Assembly (NCBI RefSeq): GCF_018389385.1
Contig: NZ_CP062698.1
Coordinates: forward strand, 1,119,501-1,183,500
DNA from: Anthocerotibacter panamensis C109
GTDB lineage: Bacteria > Cyanobacteriota > Cyanobacteriia > Gloeobacterales > Anthocerotibacteraceae
Reading direction: 5' to 3'
Length of the DNA: 64,000 nucleotides
Translations under genes and position numbers: made by a program
The notes under the pieces: model-generated
The model's database searches: none
Told to the model about the DNA's origin: nothing
What the model saw: the letters and a program-made list of their open reading frames with translations, nothing else
Shown: in pieces, positions 34,672 to 41,840 of the stretch
Layout: each line of letters starts with the position of its first letter
How positions within the stretch are numbered: position 1 is the first letter of the stretch

Positions 34672-35958
34672 ATGGACCACGATTTTCATAGGTCTATGCG
34701 CAGTGTTGAGCCTCTTACTCCTATCCCTAAGACCCACCACCCCAGCCTCGGGGCGACCCTCTTTAATCATCTCGGAGCCCTCAAGTACCGGGATTACCGT
34801 TTGTTTTGGTTTAGTGCGTTCATCTCTAATGTGGGCAGTTGGATCCAGGTAGTGGCTCAGGGGTGGCTGGTCCTACAACTGAGCAATTCTCCTTTTTGGC
34901 TGGGAGTAGTGGGTTTTGCCGGGGGGTTGCCTGCTTTATTTTTCTCCCTGTTGGGCGGTATTCTAGCGGACCGCTTTGACCGGCGCACGCTTCTGGTGAC
35001 CACGCAGGCGGTGCAGATGGCGATGGCTTTGCTCCTCGGTTGGCTCACGGCTACGGGTGGGGTCACGATTCTTGGGGTGGCAGTGCTGGCGTTTAGCTCA
35101 GGGTTGGCGATGGCTTTGAGTGGACCGGCTTATCAGACTATGGCCCGCGATCTCGCTGGGGATGAGTTTACCAGCGCCATTGCCCTCAATTCGACCCAAT
35201 TTAATTTGGCCCGTGTCCTGGGTCCATCGCTAGCGGCGATACTCCTGGCGACCTTGGGGGCAGCGGATTGTTTTTATATCAATGGCGTGAGCTATTTAGC
35301 GGTTATCGGGACTTTATTTTTGCTGCGCCTACCCCGGCAACCCCTGCCTAGTGGCATGTCCTTTCGCTGTAGTTTGCTGGAAGCCTTTCGCTATGTGCGC
35401 GAGACGCCTGCGGTCCAGTATCTACTTTTGATTGTGGCAGTGAGCAGTATGTTTGCCATGCCGTACCTCAATTTCCTCCCGATCTTCGCCCAAGACATCC
35501 TCAAGGCGGGTCCGACGGGTCTGGGGTGGATGACTGGAGCAGTCGGGGTCGGGGCGGTGGTGGGTTCGCTGGTGATTGCGGATCAAGGCGAACGCTTGGG
35601 CAAAGGACGTATCCTCTTTATCGGTTCTTTGGGGTTGGCTTTGAGTCTGACGGGGTTTGCCCTCTCGACGAACTTCTTCTTATCTTTGGGGTTGCTCATG
35701 GGGATGGGCGCTTCGATAGTCGGGCAGGTCACTATCGTCAACACCCTCTTGCAATCCATGGTGCCGGACCAGTTGCGCGGGCGGGTGCTCAGTATGTTTA
35801 GCCTTGCTTTTATGGGAGTGTTGCCGTTGGGTAATCTGCTCAGTGGTTTTGTCGCAGAATACATAGGTGTAGCTCTGACGCTAGCCCTGGGGGCGGGATT
35901 GGTCGGCATCTACGCCCTAACAGCTTTTGGACGGCACCCGGAGATGCTCAAGTATTAG
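34672..35958 (+). CDS. MFS exporter (MFS_3/EntS-like)
   Basis: The 428-residue inner-membrane protein has about 12 helices and the features of the MFS_3/enterobactin-exporter group: LKYRDYRLFWFSAFISNVGSWIQ at the first helix, GGILADRFDRRTLLV as the loop 2-3 motif, LAGDEFTSAIALNSTQFNLARVLGPSLAA, and LRGRVLSMFSLAFMGVLPLGNLLSG. It probably exports a small hydrophobic or siderophore-like compound. The start at 34672 has no strong Shine-Dalgarno; ATG 34696 is an alternative. A terminator 52 bp upstream raises the possibility of attenuation. Confidence 0.88.
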   Translation: MDHDFHRSMRSVEPLTPIPKTHHPSLGATLFNHLGALKYRDYRLFWFSAFISNVGSWIQVVAQGWLVLQLSNSPFWLGVVGFAGGLPALFFSLLGGILADRFDRRTLLVTTQAVQMAMALLLGWLTATGGVTILGVAVLAFSSGLAMALSGPAYQTMARDLAGDEFTSAIALNSTQFNLARVLGPSLAAILLATLGAADCFYINGVSYLAVIGTLFLLRLPRQPLPSGMSFRCSLLEAFRYVRETPAVQYLLLIVAVSSMFAMPYLNFLPIFAQDILKAGPTGLGWMTGAVGVGAVVGSLVIADQGERLGKGRILFIGSLGLALSLTGFALSTNFFLSLGLLMGMGASIVGQVTIVNTLLQSMVPDQLRGRVLSMFSLAFMGVLPLGNLLSGFVAEYIGVALTLALGAGLVGIYALTAFGRHPEMLKY

Positions 35959-36048
35959 CGGTCCCGTTCGCAAGTAGCGCAAGGCTCTGCTGCTGAACCA
36001 AAGCGGTCTATGAACCGTACACTGGGTATAGTGTGAGGAAAAATCTCG

Positions 36049-37035
36049 ATGTCTTCAACCCTGCCCGAGACGCAAAGGTTACAGGTTCAGGATTTACATG
36101 TAATCAATACCTATGCTCAAGACATCCGCCTCGGTCTCACCAGTATTCCCAAGTTCCTACAGCCCAAATACTTCTATGACGCAACCGGTTCGCGGTTATT
36201 TGAGGCGATCTGCGGTCTGCCCGAATACTACCCCACGCGCACCGAGACTAGTATTTTGGAGCGCGTAGCCCGTGAAATTTTTCAGAAAACGGGACCGTGC
36301 GACTTGCTGGAGTTGGGGTCAGGGAGTTCCACCAAAACGACGTTACTCCTTGATGCTCTTGACCAGCTCAACTATCCCATGGTCTATCTGCCCGTCGATG
36401 TCAGCCGGACCATGCTGATCAGCAGCGCCCAACAGCTCTCAAGGCGCTATCCCCGCCTCAGGATTCATGCTTTGGTCGCTGATTATGAACAAGTCTGGAC
36501 TCAACTTCCCCCCGCCGAATTGAGCAACCGCATGGTGGTTTTTTTGGGCAGTACTTTAGGGAACTTTTCGGCGCTGGAATGTGAGCGCTTCTTAGGGAAA
36601 ATAGCCGGGGCGCTCCAGTCGGGGGATTATTTCCTGTTGGGGGTGGACCTGCGTAAGCCGGTCCCCATCCTCGAAGCAGCCTATGATGACCGTCAGGGCG
36701 TGACGGCAGCTTTTAACCTCAACCTACTCCAACGACTAAATCGGGACTTTGACGGCAACTTTGATCTAGAACAGTTCGAGCATTGGGCTTTTTATAATCC
36801 CAAGCTTCATCAGATCGAGATGCACTTGAGAAGTCGGATCGCCCAAACGGTAACCCTTCCTAGCTTGGAATTAGAGGTCGCTTTTGCCACTGGGGAGACC
36901 ATTCACACGGAGTCTTCGCGCAAATTCGACCGGGAGGGCTTGGAGTCCTTGCTCACGAGCCTTGGTCTCACGCCCCTTCAAAGCTGGCAAGACCCCCAGA
37001 ATTGGTTTAGCTTGATCCTGTGCACCCGTGTTTAA
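36049..37035 (+). CDS. egtD: Histidine N-alpha-methyltransferase EgtD (ergothioneine pathway)
   Basis: EgtD trimethylates histidine to hercynine using SAM, the first step of ergothioneine synthesis. The 328 residues show YFYDATGSRLFEAICGLPEYYPTRTE, the SAM loop LLELGSGSSTKTTLLLDAL, FLGSTLGNFSALE with the substrate-binding asparagine, and IHTESSRKF with the Glu and Ser that bind the histidine imidazole in mycobacterial EgtD. These residues argue for genuine histidine specificity. No egtB or other pathway gene adjoins it, although the two are often neighbours in cyanobacteria. The gene appears monocistronic. Confidence 0.9.
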   Translation: MSSTLPETQRLQVQDLHVINTYAQDIRLGLTSIPKFLQPKYFYDATGSRLFEAICGLPEYYPTRTETSILERVAREIFQKTGPCDLLELGSGSSTKTTLLLDALDQLNYPMVYLPVDVSRTMLISSAQQLSRRYPRLRIHALVADYEQVWTQLPPAELSNRMVVFLGSTLGNFSALECERFLGKIAGALQSGDYFLLGVDLRKPVPILEAAYDDRQGVTAAFNLNLLQRLNRDFDGNFDLEQFEHWAFYNPKLHQIEMHLRSRIAQTVTLPSLELEVAFATGETIHTESSRKFDREGLESLLTSLGLTPLQSWQDPQNWFSLILCTRV

Positions 37036-37116
37036 GGTGGACTGTGGCGAGGAGTCTTTAGGACTAGTGGACGGGTCTTTGGACTAAACGGACTTAAAAT
37101 CCGTGTCATTGACCGC

Positions 37117-37974
37117 TTAGGGCGAAGTGTCGTCCGTGTGATCTGCTGTACTTGAACTCCCATAGGAATAAATCGCCGGGGGCACGTCAGAGCAGGGTGG
37201 CTCAGTCTGTAAGCACTCCTCTAAAGCAGAAAGGGTCTGTCCTTCATACTGGTTAATTTGGCTTGTAGCCCAGGCGACTGCCTCAGCCCGCTCTTCAGCA
37301 TTGAGGTGAGCGGCAAGGGAGCGTAGTACAGCGATAGTTTGTTCGTTATTGATAATAAACTCAACTGTCATCGCATCCATGGACATGTCTAACCCCTCTG
37401 CATCCTCCTCGGTAGGTGGTGGCGCGTGGTGACGTATTTCAGCATCCAGTCGGTCCACTTTTGCTATGTCAGCAAGGTCAGCCGTTAAAAGTATCAACGG
37501 AACCAGAGCTTCGGGCGGAGCAGGCGGGGCTTTTTCGGGATGCTCCTGATAAAATTGACGGTCTTCTATAAGAAAGCGGTAGGCATGGAGCAGTAACCTT
37601 CGCCAATCCCGTAATCCTCTATCAATCTCCCGACAGACCACATGCCGCCTTGCCCAACGCTCAAAGTCAATCGCTACCTGCTCTCCCACCTCCTGAGCAA
37701 GACGACGCAATACCCCAGTTATTACCTCGCGGGCGATATGCGCCTCCAATCCCGGAACATACCCTAACCCTGCATTTGCCTGATAAAAAGCCTCAAACTC
37801 TTGATCTGCTTGGGCATGGAGCGGGATTAGGACTTCCGGGTGCTCCACGATAGCTTGAGGTAGACCCAAGCGGGGCAAAAAGGGCTTAACCCACGGTAAA
37901 GAGGGTAGCTGTAGGGCACTTAGCCACGCAAGCTTCGTGCTAGCACCGTCACGCCACAAAGGAATATCCGTCAT
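37117..37974 (-). CDS. Hypothetical protein, partner of the toxin-like gene
   Basis: I do not recognise this 285-residue protein. It is mostly helical and acidic, with no signal peptide or membrane segment. Visible stretches are HAQADQEFEAFYQANAGLGYVPGLEAHIA, DFERWARRHVVCREIDRGLRDW, and an acidic middle (PTEEDAEGLDMSMDAMTVEF). AGGAGA lies just before the ATG. The gene follows the 334-residue toxin-like gene by 45 bp on the same strand, so the two are probably one operon. An immunity protein, chaperone or second effector are possibilities suggested only by position. Confidence 0.6.
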   Translation of the reverse strand: MTDIPLWRDGASTKLAWLSALQLPSLPWVKPFLPRLGLPQAIVEHPEVLIPLHAQADQEFEAFYQANAGLGYVPGLEAHIAREVITGVLRRLAQEVGEQVAIDFERWARRHVVCREIDRGLRDWRRLLLHAYRFLIEDRQFYQEHPEKAPPAPPEALVPLILLTADLADIAKVDRLDAEIRHHAPPPTEEDAEGLDMSMDAMTVEFIINNEQTIAVLRSLAAHLNAEERAEAVAWATSQINQYEGQTLSALEECLQTEPPCSDVPPAIYSYGSSSTADHTDDTSP

Positions 37975-38019
37975 CTGCTTCTCCTAGCATTAGTTCGGTG
38001 AAATTCATCATGAGCCCTG

Positions 38020-39024
38020 CTAAATCTGCTCAGACTTGGGCTTGATTAACGCCAGTAAAACCGGAATCTGCACCGCAGTCAGCCCGATTAAGGCTAGTTT
38101 AGTAGCAGGCTCCGGGTCAATTAGCGCTGCTACAATCACCCCTGCTAGAAATACTGAGATCCCCAGAACTTCCAGCACCTTCAAAACTTGCTCTGCCAAG
38201 GACTGTTGAGCCTCCGGTAGGCTAGTAAATTGGCGTGGTTGCTTGGGCGGGTCTTGGTCTGCCCATTTTGCTGCTGTCTCGATAACATTGCGCACCCGCT
38301 CAGGTAAGCCTTGACCAATGAAGTCCCCACATTTTTTGTTAAACCACTCGTTCAGGCGCTTCGCAAGTCCCCCTCGGTCACTGTTGTACCGCTTCACATG
38401 CCCTTCCCACGAGCCGTATCGCGGGTGGGCTTGTTTCAGCGTCTGATGTTTGGTGTAGAGTTCATGTTCGTCCACCAGCAAGTCCTCGTGGCGCTCTATT
38501 AGTCCCCGCTTCAGGTCTACTCCCTGGAAGGCTTCTCCCTCCACATGATGCGCTGCCTCACCAAACAAGAAACTCAAAATCTCGCCTAAGAGCCGCTCAC
38601 ACTCCGGGTCCGGTCCTCCTCCCGGTTGTGCTGCTACCTGCCGCTGTACCGTGATACCCGTCAGTAACTCCCGGATAGCCGTAGTCCGAGGCTCCTCTTG
38701 TACAGACTGTTCTCTCGCTGCACAGACGGGACAAGGATCTTGCTGTGTGGCTTCCTTGGTCTGCTCCTGTCGTTGGACTTCCGCCCTGACAGATGGAATC
38801 TGGATAGGAGATAGTCTACGCTCACCGGACGCGGGCTCACCGGGTACTTGCTGAAAAGGGTGATTGGTGAGCAAATCATCGATTATTGAGCGGTAGACGG
38901 GCATGGGTGGCTCAGCTTCCACGGGCTGCGCTTGAACCACCGGCGGTCTAAACGTGGAAGTCTTGCGCGGCTGCGAGATGTGGTCGGAGGAAGGCTTGGG
39001 AATACGTAACTCGTAGATAGACAT
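38020..39024 (-). CDS. Putative polymorphic toxin/injection-system effector-like protein
   Basis: The 334-residue protein has a disordered, proline/glutamine-rich N-terminal 140 residues with AEVQRQEQ and ITVQRQVAAQ, the VQRQ-type motifs common in DUF4157/extracellular-contractile-injection-related proteins, and a CPVC pair. A folded middle follows (ECERLLGEILSFLFGE, then HPRYGSWEGHVKRYN and LAKRLNEWFNKKCG). The C terminus has two hydrophobic helices (VLEVLGISVFLAGVIVAALI and LALIGLTAVQIPVLLALI). This mix resembles cargo toxins of polymorphic systems: leader, enzymatic or binding core, membrane-active tail. No secretion apparatus lies in this window. AAGAG precedes the ATG. The identification is by resemblance and needs profile comparison. 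Confidence 0.5.
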   Translation of the reverse strand: MSIYELRIPKPSSDHISQPRKTSTFRPPVVQAQPVEAEPPMPVYRSIIDDLLTNHPFQQVPGEPASGERRLSPIQIPSVRAEVQRQEQTKEATQQDPCPVCAAREQSVQEEPRTTAIRELLTGITVQRQVAAQPGGGPDPECERLLGEILSFLFGEAAHHVEGEAFQGVDLKRGLIERHEDLLVDEHELYTKHQTLKQAHPRYGSWEGHVKRYNSDRGGLAKRLNEWFNKKCGDFIGQGLPERVRNVIETAAKWADQDPPKQPRQFTSLPEAQQSLAEQVLKVLEVLGISVFLAGVIVAALIDPEPATKLALIGLTAVQIPVLLALIKPKSEQI

Positions 39025-39241
39025 TTTTACTCTTAAGCATTGGCTGCTTCAGGGTGATTAGTAGACTTAGGATCACTATGGGGATTGGGTTTCAGGTGGA
39101 AGCATAGACGTTCAGCACTCTAGAAATCCATGAGAGATTATACCGAGGAGCAATAGTAGGAAACGCCCCCCCGCCCTACCCTAGCGGGCACAAGCAATTA
39201 CCTGTCCTCCGTAGGGGGATGGGGAGCCCGAGCCAACATTG

Positions 39242-39288
39242 CTCCCCTCCCCCAATAATGGGGTAAGGGCTGGGGATTGGGAGTTTTT
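39242..39288 (+). repeat. Purine/pyrimidine-rich imperfect hairpin
   Basis: The 534-bp gap between the toxin-like gene and the gene at 39559 has no convincing gene. In it, CTCCC near 39242 pairs with GGGAG at 39279-39283, and CCCC/GGGG inside form an imperfect long hairpin followed by TTTTT at 39284-39288. It resembles C/G-rich palindromic intergenic repeats of cyanobacteria and could end a forward transcript. Confidence 0.4.
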
Positions 39289-39324
39289 ACGGCTCAAAGA
39301 GGACTGCTAGATAGCGCTCTTTAC

Positions 39325-39429
39325 CCTCATGCCTATGCATATTATTTCTACTGCTTTGTCCCTTATCCTCATGCCTGCGCATATTATTTCTGCTGCTTCG
39401 TCCCTTATCCTCATGCCTGCGCATATTAT
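39325..39429. repeat. 42-bp tandem repeat, about 2.5 copies
   Basis: Units begin at 39325, 39367 and 39409, each starting CCTCATGCCT and continuing with GCATATTAT. Units 1 and 2 match at 39 of 42 positions; the third diverges after about 21 bp. Because 42 is a multiple of three, one forward frame repeats a hydrophobic 14-residue unit (LMPAHIISAASSLI), but there is no ribosome-binding site and I do not call a gene. It lies between the toxin-like locus and the 121-residue gene. Confidence 0.8.
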
Positions 39430-39507
39430 CCCTGTACCTGAGTATATTGTCTCTGCGCTTGCATATATACTGCTATTGGCAAGAGATAAGGTGCACTACC
39501 CTGTGCC

Positions 39508-39513
39508 TATAAT
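39508..39513 (+). promoter_or_regulatory. Candidate -10 element
   Basis: A perfect TATAAT lies 46 bp before the ATG at 39559. No good -35 is seen 16-18 bp upstream, so the promoter assignment is tentative. Confidence 0.4.
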
Positions 39514-39558
39514 CTCCTAGTCAGCATCCTAAAAATCCTACCCTAAGGGGAGTATCCT

Positions 39559-39924
39559 ATGGCTAAAGACCAGACTAAGCGGCTCAAGCCTGACATCTTG
39601 CAGACTGACCGCCAAACCCTCGCCGCCCTCCAAGGCATTCCCGAATACAATCCCAGCAATCAGACCTACACCGCCGCCCTTCTTCAAAAAGCCTTGGATG
39701 AAATGACTACTGCGACCATTACCTTAGTACAAGCCCAAGCCGCCCTTGACCGGGCGCGGGATGAAGCCACCGCTAAAGAATGGGGTTTTCATAATCTGAT
39801 CCTAGGGGCCAAAGATCAAGTGATCGCTCAATTTGGAAATGACTCCAACGAAGTCCAAGCACTCGGTCTCAAGAAGAAATCCGAATACAAACGCCCTCAA
39901 AAAAAGTCCCCAGGGGCTGGTTGA
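39559..39924 (+). CDS. Small helical hypothetical protein, 121 residues
   Basis: The protein is charged and helical: MAKDQTKRLKPDILQTDRQT, then QAQAALDRARDEATAKEWGF, and a C-terminal stretch AQFGNDSNEVQALGLKKKSE followed by a lysine-rich tail. It looks like a conserved cyanobacterial small protein, but I cannot name a function. The central helix may form a coiled coil. A strong AAGGGGAG precedes the ATG and TATAAT lies at 39508. It is forward, opposite to both neighbours, so it is its own transcription unit. Confidence 0.7.
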   Translation: MAKDQTKRLKPDILQTDRQTLAALQGIPEYNPSNQTYTAALLQKALDEMTTATITLVQAQAALDRARDEATAKEWGFHNLILGAKDQVIAQFGNDSNEVQALGLKKKSEYKRPQKKSPGAG

Positions 39925-39973
39925 GTATCTTTGGTAAAAACGCGTAATGGGCAGGTCCGACAGGGTTGGGGGA

Positions 39974-41665
39974 TTATCCTTTCACCCCATCGGGCACGAG
40001 CGAGGGCATGTCGGCAATAACCAGCGCTGTACTGAGCAAACGGCTGGCATTTGTGGGCTGACTGCGTAGCGCTCCTCCCAAATAAAAGCCGCTGGAGCCT
40101 CCACCATCTAGATTTAGAGCATCCACACACCCCAAGCGCTCCAAAAACGCCGCCAACCCCTCCAGGGTCAGCCCTTGCGCCTGCGCCAGACGGCCTTCTG
40201 CAACCACCCAGACCATCTGCCCGTCCCCAGTGCGGCCTACGGCAGTACGCGAAGTCTGACTCAGTTTCACGTCTGCCTGAAATTTCTCCAAGTCGGCATC
40301 GAGGACGCGGACGCCATTCTTGAGCAGGAGCGGCCCACCCCCGAGGATATTGGGGAGGGTTTGCCAGGTCGGTAGCGACAAGCTCAGATTGAGGGCGACA
40401 GGAGTGGAGTTTTTGAACTGTTGCTGAAGCAGGGCTTCGCCATACGCGCGCCCGACGAGCAGATAGCCGCCTTCAGGGATAAGTAGCGGCGCGCCACGCA
40501 CCGTGAGCTGTAAGGGAAGTTGGGTGGTATCGTCCTGGACGGTGACAATCGTCTCCTGGTCGGACAGCGTTGTGTAGCGCTCGCCCCATGCTCGGGTATA
40601 GACACTGAGTCCGGCGCGGATAAACCCGCTGTTCCAGCCCACCAAGAGTAGACGCGCCTGGGGTGACTCCAGGATGCCCTGCCAGTCCAGTCGGTCAAAC
40701 TGCATCGTACTGCTATCCCAAGCCACAGCCCCCCGCTGGAGAATTGGCCCCGCCTGCCACTGGCCCTGAATCCGCACCGCCCCGAGCGGCAAGGCTGTAT
40801 TGATGTTGAAGAAGCCGCCATTGATCGCAGCCAGCGCCTGGGTCGAGCGGGCAAACTCGGGGAGAGATTGCTTGCCGGGAGCGCGTAGCAGTTGCCAAGA
40901 ATACCGGGCGGGGTCCATGGTGAGGACGTGGACTCGCTGGGTAGCATTCGCCCAAAAATCCCAGCGCTGGTAGGTGAGCCCAGGACGCCACGTCTGGGTA
41001 TAGGTCGGACCAGAGGAACCCGCTGCTCTGGGTGTAAAGTCGAGGACTAGACGGTACGGATTGCTGTAGGTGCGGACGAGCGCGGGGGCATTTCCCTTCA
41101 GGTCCAGCGCTACTTGGCCTTGGACTTCGCCTTTGAGGAGCGTGATCTTCTGAAACGGTGGGGCGGGGGCACGGGGGGGACGGATGTTCTCGAATTGGGC
41201 TGCAAGCCTCAGTAGGGCACGGGCGGCTTGTTGCTGGAACTGCCAGGGCACGGGGCGGTCAAGGACTACTACTAACCCTTGAGCATTGGTCTTCAGACTG
41301 GTGACCTGCCCCGCCGGGATCTCCAAGCTCACCCCCGCTCCATGGAGCCCTAGGGCTTTTTTCAAGTCCTCCAGGCTCAGATAGCGACCGGGCAGGGCGG
41401 CAGGACCGGGGCGCACTGGGAGCACCAGAGGCGCTCCAAACCAACGCAGGCGTTGTGTGTCAGGGTCGGTGCCCGAGAGGAGTTCCACCCCCAGATTTTC
41501 CGCTAGCCACCAGTCTGGAATCGAGACCTCTGTGCCAGGGACGAGCCAGGGAGCATTGGGGAGGTCCAAGGTGTAGGCATCCGCGCGACGGTCCAGCAAG
41601 ACCCCCACGCCAGCAGCTCCTAAGATAAGCTGCGCCTGCAAATACTGTCGCCGCGTCAAGACCAT
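39974..41665 (-). CDS. Secreted phosphodiester glycosidase (NAGPA/DUF2233) domain protein
   Basis: A protein of about 563 residues from ATG 41665. An N-terminal signal-like segment (MVLTRRQYLQAQLILGAAGV) is followed by AMIN-like beta-rich sequence. The C-terminal half is the phosphodiester-glycosidase domain: AAINGGFFNINTALPLGA, LGGGPLLLKNGV, QTSRTAVGRTGDGQMVWVV and DALNLDGGGSSGFYL. NAGPA-type domains cleave sugar phosphodiesters; the bacterial ones are linked to cell-envelope or exopolysaccharide metabolism. The active-site motif NLDGGGSS is intact. It is divergent from the TonB-dependent receptor. TTG 41683 is an alternative start. Confidence 0.85.
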   Translation of the reverse strand: MVLTRRQYLQAQLILGAAGVGVLLDRRADAYTLDLPNAPWLVPGTEVSIPDWWLAENLGVELLSGTDPDTQRLRWFGAPLVLPVRPGPAALPGRYLSLEDLKKALGLHGAGVSLEIPAGQVTSLKTNAQGLVVVLDRPVPWQFQQQAARALLRLAAQFENIRPPRAPAPPFQKITLLKGEVQGQVALDLKGNAPALVRTYSNPYRLVLDFTPRAAGSSGPTYTQTWRPGLTYQRWDFWANATQRVHVLTMDPARYSWQLLRAPGKQSLPEFARSTQALAAINGGFFNINTALPLGAVRIQGQWQAGPILQRGAVAWDSSTMQFDRLDWQGILESPQARLLLVGWNSGFIRAGLSVYTRAWGERYTTLSDQETIVTVQDDTTQLPLQLTVRGAPLLIPEGGYLLVGRAYGEALLQQQFKNSTPVALNLSLSLPTWQTLPNILGGGPLLLKNGVRVLDADLEKFQADVKLSQTSRTAVGRTGDGQMVWVVAEGRLAQAQGLTLEGLAAFLERLGCVDALNLDGGGSSGFYLGGALRSQPTNASRLLSTALVIADMPSLVPDGVKG

Positions 41666-41803
41666 GAGCCTTAATGTACCCAAAGCTACCCCCTCAAGAC
41701 CTCAGGAGCAGTCAGGATAAGTTGAGGGACAAACATCCAAAATGATTGATAAGTATTCCTTAATTCAAGATCTCAGAAGGCCGTGCTAGTGTAAATAGTG
41801 TTT

Positions 41804-41824
41804 TGAGAACCATTCTTATTCTCA
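41804..41824 (+). promoter_or_regulatory. Fur-box-like palindrome
   Basis: TGAGAA at 41804-41809 is the reverse complement of TTCTCA at 41819-41824, with CATTCTTA-like A/T-rich sequence between. Size and symmetry resemble Fur boxes. It lies 16 bp before the GTG start of a TonB-dependent receptor, where Fur would repress transcription in iron-replete cells. Confidence 0.6.
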
Positions 41825-41840
41825 AATTAATGGGGGCACG

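Noticed and set aside
37082-37108. tRNA-Leu(UAA)-like anticodon arm (ACGGACTTAAAATCCGT)
   Set aside because: Only the 17-nt anticodon arm matches. There is no acceptor stem, D arm or TpsiC arm around it, so it is neither a tRNA nor the 3' end of one left by integration.
39325-39429. CRISPR array
   Set aside because: The repeats are directly adjacent with no spacers, and no cas genes are nearby.
39329-39520. 63-codon frame spanning the 42-bp repeats
   Set aside because: The frame exists because the unit length is divisible by three. There is no ribosome-binding site and the peptide is only a repeated hydrophobic string.
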